The notes under the pieces: model-generated
The model's input: only the letters and a program-made list of their open reading frames with translations
What the model was told of the DNA's origin: nothing
Databases searched by the model: none
Translations under genes and position numbers: made by a program
Origin: Alteromonas sp. BL110
Lineage (GTDB): Bacteria; Pseudomonadota; Gammaproteobacteria; Enterobacterales; Alteromonadaceae
Reading direction: 5' to 3'
Length of the DNA stretch: 64,000 nucleotides
Assembly (NCBI RefSeq): GCF_003443615.1
Contig: NZ_CP031967.1
Coordinates: 2,108,001-2,172,000, forward strand
In this document: positions 9,496-17,403 of the stretch, piece by piece
Layout: each line of letters starts with the position of its first letter
Numbering within the stretch: position 1 is the stretch's first letter

Positions 9496-10154
9496 TGATA
9501 GATTTATACACAGCAGCCACACCGAATGGTTGGAAAGCGTCGGTAGCGCTTGAGGAAATGGGGCTTGAGTACACCGTACATGCGGTGAACTTAATGAAAG
9601 GCGAACAAAAAACACCTGAGTTTCTGGCAATGAACCCCAATGGACGCATACCTGTTATTGTGGATAAAGAAGCCGACGGTCACGTTGTTTTCGAGTCGGG
9701 GGCTATCATGGTTTATCTGGCAGACAAGACAGGTATGTTTCTACCAAGTGACGCTAAGCGCAAAAGCCAAGTTATGCAATGGGTTATGTTTCAGATGGGC
9801 GGCATTGGCCCTATGATGGGACAAGCCAATGTGTTCCATCGTTATCTAGAAGAAAAAATTCCGGTAGCGATAGCGCGTTATCAAAATGAAGTGCGACGTT
9901 TATTTACCGTACTAGATGACAGGCTAGAAAATCGCGAATATTTGGTAGACGACTACAGTATTGCCGATATGGCCAACTGGTGCTGGGTGCGTACTTATGA
10001 ATGGTCAGGTGTAAGTATTGAAGGACTAGACAATCTTATTCGCTGGAAAAACAGTATCGAGGCAAGGCCTGCCGCACGGCGAGGCGTTGAAGTGCCTAAT
10101 AAGATTGATAAAGAGGCATTACTTAAAGGCGCCAAAAACGTGGTTACTAAATAG
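9495..10154 (+). CDS. Glutathione transferase of the YfcG/YghU (Nu) type
   Basis: 219 residues. [20 protein letters not shown] at the N-terminus, [11 protein letters not shown] and the [17 protein letters not shown] segment match the Nu-class disulfide-bond reductases such as E. coli Yfc[19 protein letters not shown] opens the helical domain, which is highly typical of the class, and [16 protein letters not shown] closes it. These enzymes reduce disulfides and peroxides with glutathione. The ATG overlaps the stop of the preceding GST by one base (TAATG). The two proteins differ strongly and are not a recent duplication. Confidence 0.9.
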   Translation: MIDLYTAATPNGWKASVALEEMGLEYTVHAVNLMKGEQKTPEFLAMNPNGRIPVIVDKEADGHVVFESGAIMVYLADKTGMFLPSDAKRKSQVMQWVMFQMGGIGPMMGQANVFHRYLEEKIPVAIARYQNEVRRLFTVLDDRLENREYLVDDYSIADMANWCWVRTYEWSGVSIEGLDNLIRWKNSIEARPAARRGVEVPNKIDKEALLKGAKNVVTK

Positions 10155-10158
10155 CGGT

Positions 10159-10180
10159 TGAAGCAGCGCTTGCTGCTTCA
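10159..10180. terminator. Hairpin between convergent genes
   Basis: Perfect 9-bp stem TGAAGCAGC/GCTGCTTCA with a GCTT loop directly after the second GST stop. There is no long T-run on either side, so it may be a weak bidirectional terminator or an mRNA 3'-end protecting hairpin. Confidence 0.5.
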
Positions 10181-10189
10181 CTGAACGGT

Positions 10190-11113
10190 TTAGTTGCCCG
10201 AAGAGTCAGAATGGACAAACGTGTCAATAGCTTTGATATGCTCAGGGCCTATGCCGCAGCAGCCACCGATAATACTGGCACCCGCCGCTATCCATGATTG
10301 AGCGTAATCCGCATAGCGCTCTGGCGTTATATCGTCACGCAGCTCTGATAAAAGGGCGTTAGCTTCATGCTGACGCTTCCTTTCTGAGAAGCTATTGGCG
10401 TATGCACCAGTAGTAATGCTTTCATTCAACTGTCGCGTAATTGCCAGTGCACTTTCCATTTCTTCAGGCTGTGAACAATTAAAAAGTACGCTTTCAACAT
10501 GCTCCAGCAAAGGCGCGATTTTTTCTAGCGGCTCGCCTGAGCGAAGAGTCACAGGCTCGTTGGATGACGCTCTATTTTGCAAAGAAAATGACAGCCAAAT
10601 GGGATGAGAAGAGATTGTTTTTATTAGCGAAACTACAGCTTCAGCTTCTTCGATGGAGCACGCTGTTTCAATAAGCCAAACATCCACAAAAGGTGCTTGT
10701 GCTTTAATCAGTGGTGTTAAAATTTCGGCCACACGTTCTGCATCGAACAAATCTGGGCGGTACGAGCCAAAAGCAGGTGGGACACAGCCCGCGACGGACG
10801 AGTTATTGCTTTTACCTCTCCGCTGGCTAGCGACTGCTTCCCTTGCTAGTTTAGCCGCTGACTCGGCCAGCGAAAATGCTCGTTCGTTAAAGGCGGTTTC
10901 TCCAATATGAAATGGAACAAGGGCATAGGCATTTGTAGTAATAACAGTGGCACCAGCATTTAAAAAGTGGGTATGGACCTTACGCACTAGTTCAGGGGTT
11001 TGCATTAATGCCAGTGCGGACCATTCCGGCTGTTTAAAAGGCGCGCCAATCTTTTCAAGTTCACGACCCATACCACCGTCTAAAATATGAATCACTTTGC
11101 TACTTACTGTCAT
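10190..11113 (-). CDS. Homocysteine S-methyltransferase family protein
   Basis: 307 residues of the cobalamin-independent homocysteine methyltransferase family (MmuM/BHMT-like fold). The N-terminal HILDGGMGRELEKIGAPF forms the barrel entry. LFNCSQPEEMESA supplies the first zinc cysteine and IGGCCGIGPEHIKAI the terminal Cys-Cys pair. The probable reaction is methyl transfer to homocysteine (or another thiol) from a donor such as S-methylmethionine. The donor is not evident from sequence. The gene lies 27 bases after the ROK regulator on the same strand and is probably co-transcribed with it, an odd pairing with a sugar regulator. Confidence 0.85.
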   Translation of the reverse strand: MTVSSKVIHILDGGMGRELEKIGAPFKQPEWSALALMQTPELVRKVHTHFLNAGATVITTNAYALVPFHIGETAFNERAFSLAESAAKLAREAVASQRRGKSNNSSVAGCVPPAFGSYRPDLFDAERVAEILTPLIKAQAPFVDVWLIETACSIEEAEAVVSLIKTISSHPIWLSFSLQNRASSNEPVTLRSGEPLEKIAPLLEHVESVLFNCSQPEEMESALAITRQLNESITTGAYANSFSERKRQHEANALLSELRDDITPERYADYAQSWIAAGASIIGGCCGIGPEHIKAIDTFVHSDSSGN

Positions 11114-11140
11114 GAAAACCTTAACTGCACATCTGAATAG

Positions 11141-12313
11141 TTAAAAATAGTTAGCCTGAAGCGCCAAGTTTGCACTTCCAATCGATTGTGCTTTTACGCC
11201 CACGTGACCGGGGCTAATTTGAGCAGGAGTAATACCTCGCATATCCAAGTCTTTTAGCGCACTTTGGGTAGCTTTAACTAATAACTCTTTTATGTTGCTA
11301 GGTATGGCGCCGTCAATAATTACGCCGTCTAAGTCCAAAAGGCTCATAGCGCACTGTGAAGCCAACGCCAGCCCTTTGGCTGTCTCACTCACCCAATTTT
11401 TCACAAGTGATTCATTACACTTCCAGTAAGAGGGTGACTCATAAATGTGCTTGGCATCTTCACCCGCTTTTTCCAACTCTCTTTCCAATAGATAAAGCGA
11501 AGATTGTGTTATTAACTGGCGCTGCTGATTTTGGCTAAAAAAAGGTAGTGAGCCAATAGCACCAGCATTACCTGATTTGCCATTGATAAGCTGGTTGTTA
11601 AGTACCAGGCCGCCACCTAAAAACGTACCAACAAAAATGTACAAAAAGCTATCGTATTGCTTCGGATTACCGAAGGACATTTCCGCACTGCACGCTGCTC
11701 CGGCATCATTTTTAATAAAAACGGGTAGCTTTATTAAGCTTTCAAGCGCGGTTTGGGGGTCGAACTCTTTCCACTCTTCTAACTCTTTTTTCGGCGCCCC
11801 TGCTTCCTCTGCCCAGCTCCAAATTTCAAAAGGCATGGCTACGCCTAACCCTCTAACCAGGTTTTGCTGCGCTGCATCTAAATTTTTAGTTAAAACATTG
11901 AATGCACGCTCGGCAAAGTTAAGTAAATTGCTTACTGTGGGGTAGGCGAATTTTTCGTGAAGTGTTGCTTTAACATTGCCTTTTAAGTCGAGTAAAGTCA
12001 TATCAAAACTACGGCGACCAACTTTAAGGCCAATGCTGAATGCCCCGTTAGCGTTCAAACCGAAAGGTACCTTAGGCTGGCCGACGCCACCTTTAATAGG
12101 CGTTAAGCGCTTAACTAAGCCATCGGTTTCTAACTTCTTGATAATGACAGTTGCAGACTGCGCCGACAGCCCAGTCAATTGTGCAATTTCAGCTTTAGGT
12201 AATGCAATGCGTTGCCGAATTAAGGTTAAGATCGCGCGCTCGTTCGCTGAGCGATTATCAACTAACTCTGGTGCGTTTTGTGAAGGCAGGTGAAATGCCG
12301 ATTCAATATTCAA
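11141..12313 (-). CDS. ROK-family transcriptional repressor
   Basis: 390 residues. An N-terminal winged helix-turn-helix (residues about 25-80, PKAEIAQLTGLSAQSATVII) precedes a ROK sugar-kinase-like domain. That domain contains GLGVAMPFEIWSW, FIKNDAGAACSAEM and FVGTFLGGGLVLNNQLINGKSG. The ROK zinc-binding CxCGxxGC motif is absent. Members repress sugar genes and release DNA on binding the sugar or its phosphate. It is divergent from a PfkB sugar kinase gene, the natural target, and the shared upstream region carries dyad symmetries. The start gives MNIESAFHLPSQN; a later start cannot be excluded. Confidence 0.9.
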   Translation of the reverse strand: MNIESAFHLPSQNAPELVDNRSANERAILTLIRQRIALPKAEIAQLTGLSAQSATVIIKKLETDGLVKRLTPIKGGVGQPKVPFGLNANGAFSIGLKVGRRSFDMTLLDLKGNVKATLHEKFAYPTVSNLLNFAERAFNVLTKNLDAAQQNLVRGLGVAMPFEIWSWAEEAGAPKKELEEWKEFDPQTALESLIKLPVFIKNDAGAACSAEMSFGNPKQYDSFLYIFVGTFLGGGLVLNNQLINGKSGNAGAIGSLPFFSQNQQRQLITQSSLYLLERELEKAGEDAKHIYESPSYWKCNESLVKNWVSETAKGLALASQCAMSLLDLDGVIIDGAIPSNIKELLVKATQSALKDLDMRGITPAQISPGHVGVKAQSIGSANLALQANYF

Positions 12314-12449
12314 AGTAATTACTATCTACCGTTAAAAGTGAAGTGAGTTTAACAAAACCAATCCGCATAGATAATGCCCACTTCTGTTCAATAATGTCTA
12401 TAGTTTCTAATGCAATAACTACACATCCTACAATTCTTTGAAAAAAATA

Positions 12450-12470
12450 TAAATCAATTAGGTTGATTTA
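12450..12470. promoter_or_regulatory. Candidate operator, 8-bp dyad with 5-nt spacer
   Basis: Perfect inverted repeat TAAATCAA/TTGATTTA in the region between the divergent ROK repressor and PfkB kinase genes, about 110 bases before the kinase start. Its location and AT-rich symmetry fit a repressor site. That the ROK protein binds it is inference. Confidence 0.45.
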
Positions 12471-12518
12471 ATGGTTTTGTTCGTCAATACTATGCCCCAA
12501 TTAATTAACGATTCGTTA

Positions 12519-12543
12519 ACCTTGCGCATTGTGCGCACAAGGT
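12519..12543 (+). other. Imperfect dyad/hairpin in the kinase 5' region
   Basis: ACCTTGCGCA and TGCGCACAAGGT form a near-perfect stem (CGCA-TTG-TGCG core, ACCTTG/CAAGGT outside, two-base bulge) about 40 bases before the kinase ATG. It could be an mRNA hairpin or a second operator. Confidence 0.4.
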
Positions 12544-12581
12544 AAACGTCCTTTATTTACATTTTTTTGAGCGAGGCTGGT

Positions 12582-13550
12582 ATGAAAATTTTGTGTTTAG
12601 GTGAAGTGCTTATTGATATGTTAAGCCAAGGTGCAGCCCCCAAAGATGGCAACATACCAGCCATGAAGCCTTTCCAACCTTACGCTGGTGGCGCGCCTGC
12701 TAATGTGGCAGTTGCTGTTGCCCAACTGGGTGGCGAGAGCGCAATGGTGTCTAAAGTCGGTGACGATACGTTTGGGGCGTTTCTTAAAGAAATGCTTGAA
12801 CACTATAAAGTGAACACTGACTTTGTGTGGACGACTCAAGAAGGCAATACGGCGCTGGCGTTTGTAAATTTAGATGAAGACGGCGAGCGTTCGTTCGACT
12901 TCTACGTAGATAATGCCGCGCATAAGCACATTTCAGAACAAGATTTGTCGACGATTGATTGCGACAAAAATACAGTACTTCACTTCTGCTCGGGTTCAAT
13001 TTCTGGCCCTGAACTTATTCCCGGCACTGAGTTTATTTTAAACAAGGCGAAGGAGAACGGAATGATGGTGTGTTTAGACATTAACTATCGCCCAGCGTTT
13101 TGGGATGATACTGCTAATGCACCAGCGCGTATTGATGAGGCGGCAAAGAAAGTCTCTGTATTGAAGGCAAGTCGCGAGGAACTTGCAGAGCTTTACGGCG
13201 AAGAAAATGCCGATGCAAAAGTACAACAGTGGCTTGATAGTGGGGTTAAGGTTGTATTGGTAACCGACGGTGGTGAGCCAATTCACTATATTACTAAGGC
13301 GTTCAGCGGCACATTGGCGTCGCCAAAGATGGACGTAAAAGATACCACTGCCGCCGGTGATTCATTTATCGGTGGGTTCCTATATTTCCTTTCGACCAAA
13401 GTTAAGAACGCCGATGAGTTCGATGCATGGGCGGATAACTTTGAAAATGTAAGCGAAGCCACTGAGTTTGCTATTCGTTGCGGTGCTTACACGGTTACGC
13501 AATACGGCGCATTCAGCGCGCTACCTACGCAGGAAAATATCGCTAAATAG
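12582..13550 (+). CDS. PfkB-family sugar kinase, probably fructokinase
   Basis: About 322 residues. It phosphorylates a sugar with ATP. The PfkB signature 1 region is GGAPANVAVAVAQLGGES. Signature 2 is DTTAAGDSFIGGFL, containing the catalytic Asp and the anion hole. The sugar lid segment NTALAFVNLDEDGERSF and CLDINYRPAFW are also typical of fructokinases. The ATG at 12582 has GCGAGG five bases upstream and is chosen over the in-frame TTG at 12567. It is transcribed away from the ROK repressor gene, so probably induced by its own sugar substrate or product (inference). Confidence 0.88.
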   Translation: MKILCLGEVLIDMLSQGAAPKDGNIPAMKPFQPYAGGAPANVAVAVAQLGGESAMVSKVGDDTFGAFLKEMLEHYKVNTDFVWTTQEGNTALAFVNLDEDGERSFDFYVDNAAHKHISEQDLSTIDCDKNTVLHFCSGSISGPELIPGTEFILNKAKENGMMVCLDINYRPAFWDDTANAPARIDEAAKKVSVLKASREELAELYGEENADAKVQQWLDSGVKVVLVTDGGEPIHYITKAFSGTLASPKMDVKDTTAAGDSFIGGFLYFLSTKVKNADEFDAWADNFENVSEATEFAIRCGAYTVTQYGAFSALPTQENIAK

Positions 13551-13594
13551 GAAGCATTAAAAAAACGTTTTAAAAAATGTGTAGCAGGCAATAA

Positions 13595-13620
13595 AAAAGG
13601 GTTCATATGAACCCTTTTGT
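13595..13620. terminator. Bidirectional terminator, perfect palindrome
   Basis: A 24-base perfectly self-complementary sequence (13595-13618), four A, then GGGTTCAT and its complement, then four T. It lies between the kinase and the convergent efpL gene and can end transcripts from both. Confidence 0.8.
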
Positions 13621-13706
13621 GCATTAAAAAAACACTTTTGCCATTTAAAAGTCACGCGAGCAACCTTAGGCGATGATGGTAGCTTAGGCTAATAGGTTAA
13701 GTGGGC

Positions 13707-14282
13707 TTAGTGTTTATCGGCTCTGCTTTGGAACTTACGCTCTTCGGTATTAACCTTTATCCATTCACCGGTGCTGATGTACTCTGGCACTTGTACTACT
13801 AGGCCAGTTGAAAGCGTGGCTGGTTTGGTACGAGAAGTCGCAGACGCACCTTTAATAGACGGGTCGGTTTCAACTACCTCAAGTTCCACGCTCATTGGTA
13901 AGTCCAAGGCAACCGGTACTTCACTAACTATGACAACTTGAATGCCATCGGTTTCTTCGTTAATAAACAGAGCTTCGTTCTCAATACTCTCTTTGTTCAA
14001 GTGATAAGGGGTGTAGTCTTCCTTATCCATGAATACATATTCTTCGCCATCAATATACGAAAACATGGCAGGGCGACGAATTAGGTCAGCCATATCTAGG
14101 GTGTCTGAGTCTTTAAACGTTTCATCGTATTTGGTGCCCGTTACTACATCGTACATGCGCATGCGATAGATGCTGCCACCAGCACGACCTTGAGGGACCG
14201 AACGCTCAATATCTCGCACGATGCAAGTTTTTCCGTCAAATACTACAGTGTTATTCTTTTTAATTTCACTAGCCTTAGGCAT
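13707..14282 (-). CDS. efpL: Elongation factor P-like protein EfpL (YeiP)
   Basis: 191 residues: three beta-barrel domains as in EF-P. The YeiP subgroup is recognised by [33 protein letters not shown] wording (here [14 protein letters not shown]), [18 protein letters not shown] and [15 protein letters not shown]. The tip residue that is a modified Lys in EF-P is here Arg33 within VPQGRAGG, in a lengthened loop. The family rescues ribosomes stalled on proline-containing and some other motifs. It is monocistronic, with convergent terminator downstream and the ligase gene upstream on the same strand about 100 bases away. Confidence 0.93.
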   Translation of the reverse strand: MPKASEIKKNNTVVFDGKTCIVRDIERSVPQGRAGGSIYRMRMYDVVTGTKYDETFKDSDTLDMADLIRRPAMFSYIDGEEYVFMDKEDYTPYHLNKESIENEALFINEETDGIQVVIVSEVPVALDLPMSVELEVVETDPSIKGASATSRTKPATLSTGLVVQVPEYISTGEWIKVNTEERKFQSRADKH

Positions 14283-14382
14283 GGCGATTTCCTATTGTTT
14301 TATTTTCTTAAGGTGCAAGCCTTGTTTCTATCTCGCTCCATTCTCTGCGATTTTACACGACTAAGAAAGTGTTTTTGCTGGC

Positions 14383-16113
14383 TTAGCCTTCTATCAGCGC
14401 TTTAACATTCGCTAAGGTATCAGCTTCACTGGCGGGCTTGTCCCAACGAATTCTATGTATACGGGGAAAGCGCAGCGCGACCCCTGATTTGTGCCTAGAT
14501 GAAGGATGTACAGCGTCGAAAGCCACTTCAAGTACCAGTTCTTTTCTCACTTCTCTCACCGGGCCAAACCGTCCCACGGCGTTGCGTCTTACCCAATTAT
14601 CTAGTTTTTTGAGTTCTTCATCGGTGAACCCGGAATAGGCTTTTCCGATAGGCAGAAGCTGACTGCCTTCCCAAGCTCCAAAGGTGTAGTCTGAATAAAA
14701 GCTCGAACGTTTTCCGTGCCCACGTTGGGCATACATCATAACCGCATCCACAACCAGCGGATCGCGCTTCCATTTGAACCACTGACCTTTAGGCCTGCCA
14801 GGTACATATTTACTATCTAGGCGCTTTATCATCAGTCCTTCTACCGCACGATTTTGGCATACTTGGGCGTGAAGCTGGCGTAAGGTTTCAGGTGAAGTGG
14901 CATTGAGTGTTTCAGAAAGGAATAATCGGCTGTTATTCGTCTTGCTAAACCATTCTTCAAGGGCGTGGCGTCGTGCTATTAGTGTCTTGTCTGTTAGATT
15001 TTTACCATTAAGCACCAATGCATCGTAAACGATAAGTCCAACTGGCGCGGAAGATTGTAGTGCTTTACTTGGTTTCTTTTTATTAAGGCGCTGCTGAAGG
15101 GCATTAAAGGTATCCACGTCTGGCTGTGCGGCGTATGAAGCCTGTTTACCGCGCTTATCACTACTCGTGCGTTGACTAGCCATACTTTGGGCAGTCGATT
15201 CTCCAGATTGATGTAAGCCATATTCTGCATTATGGATAACCAGCAGTTCTCCATCTAGCACCATGCTGCCGCTTACAGACTCAAGCAGGTCCGGAAATGA
15301 GTGACTAATATCATCCCCAGTGCGGGAAAAAAGGGCTTTTTCGGGCTTGTCGTTATCGGCCTCACTACTATTTTCAAGCCTTGCAAGAACAGTATTATTT
15401 GACTTAACGACAAGCTGCACACGAATACCGTCGTACTTGTTCTCAATTTGCCAAGTGTCTTTGGTGAAATCGTCGATATCGCTATCTTCAATAGGATGAG
15501 AAAGCATAACTGGATGAAAGGTAACGGCATTTTCAATATCAGGCTTGTCAGCTTTTCCTTCTAGCCAGCTAAGCATATCGACATAAGGCGGGGTAACTGC
15601 ATGCCAAAGTGTCTCGACTTCTTTAATGTCTTTATTACCATAGTCAGCCAATATTTGTTTTATAGAGCGTGCCGACACGCCTATACGCAACCCCCGCGTG
15701 CCCAACTTTAGTAATGCCCAGCGTTGAGCTGGCGTCATTATTGTTAGGTAATGGGCAAGCGTCTCAGAAACTTTCTGCTTACTGACTGAAGCGAAAGTTT
15801 CTACCACCTCGCTAAGCGTGGGTAGCGAGTTTGTTGGCTTACTATGGGGCCATAAATGGGCTACAGTTTCACTAACCTCACCCACATAGTCATAGCTCAT
15901 GGCAAAAAGCTCAGGGTCGGTATGTTCGGTAATAAGCTTTTTTACCGTATTGCGCTTAAAAAAATCGAACCGCAATGTCCCTGCCATAGCAGCAATTGCC
16001 CAGCCTCGGTCAGGGTCCGGTGTATTGGCAATGTAGTCGGCAATAAGCTGCGCTTTAGCTTTGTTTCCCGACGTGAAATATAGCTGCTCAAGTAAGTGAC
16101 TGAATGCTTCCAC
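14383..16113 (-). CDS. ATP-dependent DNA ligase of the ligase-associated repair cluster
   Basis: 576 residues. An N-terminal helical domain (1-200) resembles the DNA-binding domain of replicative ligases. The adenylation domain has Lys226 in ENKYDGIRVQL (motif I) and DGELLVI (motif III). EGLMIKRLDSKYVPGRPKG and WFKWKRD (motifs IV-V) follow, and an OB domain contains HGKRSSFYSDYTFG. It seals nicks using ATP. Two polar, low-complexity stretches (near SSEADNDKPEK and SGESTAQSMASQRTSSDKRGK) look like insertions in the adenylation domain and make it longer than I expect for the family. The GTG start overlaps the exonuclease stop (TAGTG), so the two genes are translationally coupled. Confidence 0.93.
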   Translation of the reverse strand: MEAFSHLLEQLYFTSGNKAKAQLIADYIANTPDPDRGWAIAAMAGTLRFDFFKRNTVKKLITEHTDPELFAMSYDYVGEVSETVAHLWPHSKPTNSLPTLSEVVETFASVSKQKVSETLAHYLTIMTPAQRWALLKLGTRGLRIGVSARSIKQILADYGNKDIKEVETLWHAVTPPYVDMLSWLEGKADKPDIENAVTFHPVMLSHPIEDSDIDDFTKDTWQIENKYDGIRVQLVVKSNNTVLARLENSSEADNDKPEKALFSRTGDDISHSFPDLLESVSGSMVLDGELLVIHNAEYGLHQSGESTAQSMASQRTSSDKRGKQASYAAQPDVDTFNALQQRLNKKKPSKALQSSAPVGLIVYDALVLNGKNLTDKTLIARRHALEEWFSKTNNSRLFLSETLNATSPETLRQLHAQVCQNRAVEGLMIKRLDSKYVPGRPKGQWFKWKRDPLVVDAVMMYAQRGHGKRSSFYSDYTFGAWEGSQLLPIGKAYSGFTDEELKKLDNWVRRNAVGRFGPVREVRKELVLEVAFDAVHPSSRHKSGVALRFPRIHRIRWDKPASEADTLANVKALIEG

Positions 16114-17129
16114 TAATCGCCTCCTTGCTCTTCTTCATCATAACCGACGAGAGATAGCGCTCTGGCTTTAAACCCCATTTTTTCTGCCTGATACATCAGG
16201 GCATCTTCTCTGCCGTGAGTTACCCACACTTCTTTCGGGTTAACTTCTTCTATGGTTTGCAGCAATTCGGGCCAGTCACAATGATCAGAGATAATAAGCG
16301 GTAGCTCGGCATTCTTTTGTTTTGCGCGAGCGCGAATTTGCATCCAGCCAGACGCCACAACAGGTCGCACGTTAGGCAAGCTTCGTGACCACCTGTCGGC
16401 AAGTGCAGAAGGGGGCGCAATGACTATCTCGCCGGCTAATGTTTTTTTATTCGCAACCTCAGATACTGGAATTAACTCACCCAAGTCTATACCTAATTGC
16501 TTGTATAGGTCACACAGCTTTAGCTGCGCGCCATGCAGGTAAATTGGCTTCATGTAGCCTGCTTCTCGTAACGCTAATATAACCCGCTGGCATTTACCTA
16601 GCGCATAAGCGCCTACTAGATGGCATCGTTCTGGAAACACCCGTAACGAATGAAGAAGTTTTTCAATTTCATGTTCAATAGGCGGGTGCTTAAAGACTGG
16701 AAGCCCGAAGGTGGCTTCGGTAATCAAAACATCGCAAGGGACAACTTTAAAGGGCGGGCATGTAGGGTCGTGTCGGCGCTTGTAATCGCCGGAAACCACA
16801 ACGCGGTAGCCTGCATATTCAATGAGAATTTGTGTAGAGCCAAGAATATGGCCTGCAGGGTAAAACGTGGCTTTTACATCGTTAAAAGTAATACTTTCAC
16901 CCATAGCTACAGTGTGCTGATGAATAGCCATATCTTCACCGTAGCGGGTTTGCATAATTGCCAGTGTTTCTGAGCTTGCGTACACACTGTTATGACCTGC
17001 ACGTGCATGGTCAGCGTGACCGTGTGTGACAAGGGCGGTGGCGACTTCATTCATTGGGTCGATATAAAACTCACCCGGCTCGCAATAAAGGCCAGTATCG
17101 TCAGCTTTTAGCCAAGTTGATGGGTGCAC
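16113..17129 (-). CDS. Ligase-associated DNA exonuclease (metallo-beta-lactamase fold)
   Basis: 338 residues of the MBL/beta-CASP-like nuclease family found next to ATP-dependent ligases. It has LVTHGHADHARAG (metal-binding HxHxDH), AGHILGSTQILIEY, VVSGDYKRRHDPTCPPF, LITEATFGLPVF and a late ISDHCDWPELL with VWVTHGRE. It probably trims DNA ends before ligation. The start is GTG at 17129. It overlaps the ligase gene by one base, forming an operon of exonuclease then ligase. The matching helicase and PdeM genes are on the other strand, beyond an unrelated membrane gene. Confidence 0.92.
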   Translation of the reverse strand: MHPSTWLKADDTGLYCEPGEFYIDPMNEVATALVTHGHADHARAGHNSVYASSETLAIMQTRYGEDMAIHQHTVAMGESITFNDVKATFYPAGHILGSTQILIEYAGYRVVVSGDYKRRHDPTCPPFKVVPCDVLITEATFGLPVFKHPPIEHEIEKLLHSLRVFPERCHLVGAYALGKCQRVILALREAGYMKPIYLHGAQLKLCDLYKQLGIDLGELIPVSEVANKKTLAGEIVIAPPSALADRWSRSLPNVRPVVASGWMQIRARAKQKNAELPLIISDHCDWPELLQTIEEVNPKEVWVTHGREDALMYQAEKMGFKARALSLVGYDEEEQGGD

Positions 17130-17130
17130 T

Positions 17131-17313
17131 ACTCATAGTCCTGTTAAATCAGAGAATGCTTGTTACTACGTATTTAATCCCCTGAATCGACCACTTGAAT
17201 TAGGCACTCACTATTGGTTCAACCCGCATTCGTCTATTGAATTTGGATTAGGCTATGATACGGATGAAAATCAATTAGACTCGGCTACTTTGCTAGGCAC
17301 TATAAGATTCTAG
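17131..17313 (+). pseudogene. Remnant: C-terminal end of an outer-membrane beta-barrel protein
   Basis: Frame starting at 17131 is open to TAG 17311-17313 without a usable start or ribosome site. The translation has alternating polar/hydrophobic strands: RPLELGTHYWF, SIEFGLGYDTDENQLD and a final ATLLGTIRF ending in Phe, the signature of the last strand of a porin-like barrel. A strong terminator follows 21 bases later, as expected at a true gene end. The 5' part is missing and the remaining piece abuts the exonuclease start. The parental family cannot be named. It could also be a chance open frame, but the terminal Phe plus terminator argue against that. Confidence 0.5.
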
Positions 17314-17334
17314 CTAGTTACGCCAATATGCTGC

Positions 17335-17360
17335 AGGACCAGGTTTTACCTGGTCCTTTT
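17335..17360 (+). terminator. Rho-independent terminator behind the barrel-gene remnant
   Basis: Perfect 10-bp stem AGGACCAGGT/ACCTGGTCCT, 3-nt loop, followed by TTTT. It lies between the remnant and the end of the convergent DUF418 gene and no intact + strand gene precedes it. Confidence 0.8.
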
Positions 17361-17403
17361 ACTTAAATCGGAATCATATAACTTCGTTTAGTTCAGATGT
17401 TAG

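Noticed and set aside
11577-11945. 122-residue + strand ORF over the ROK gene
   Set aside because: Shadow of the repressor's coding strand, no ribosome site.
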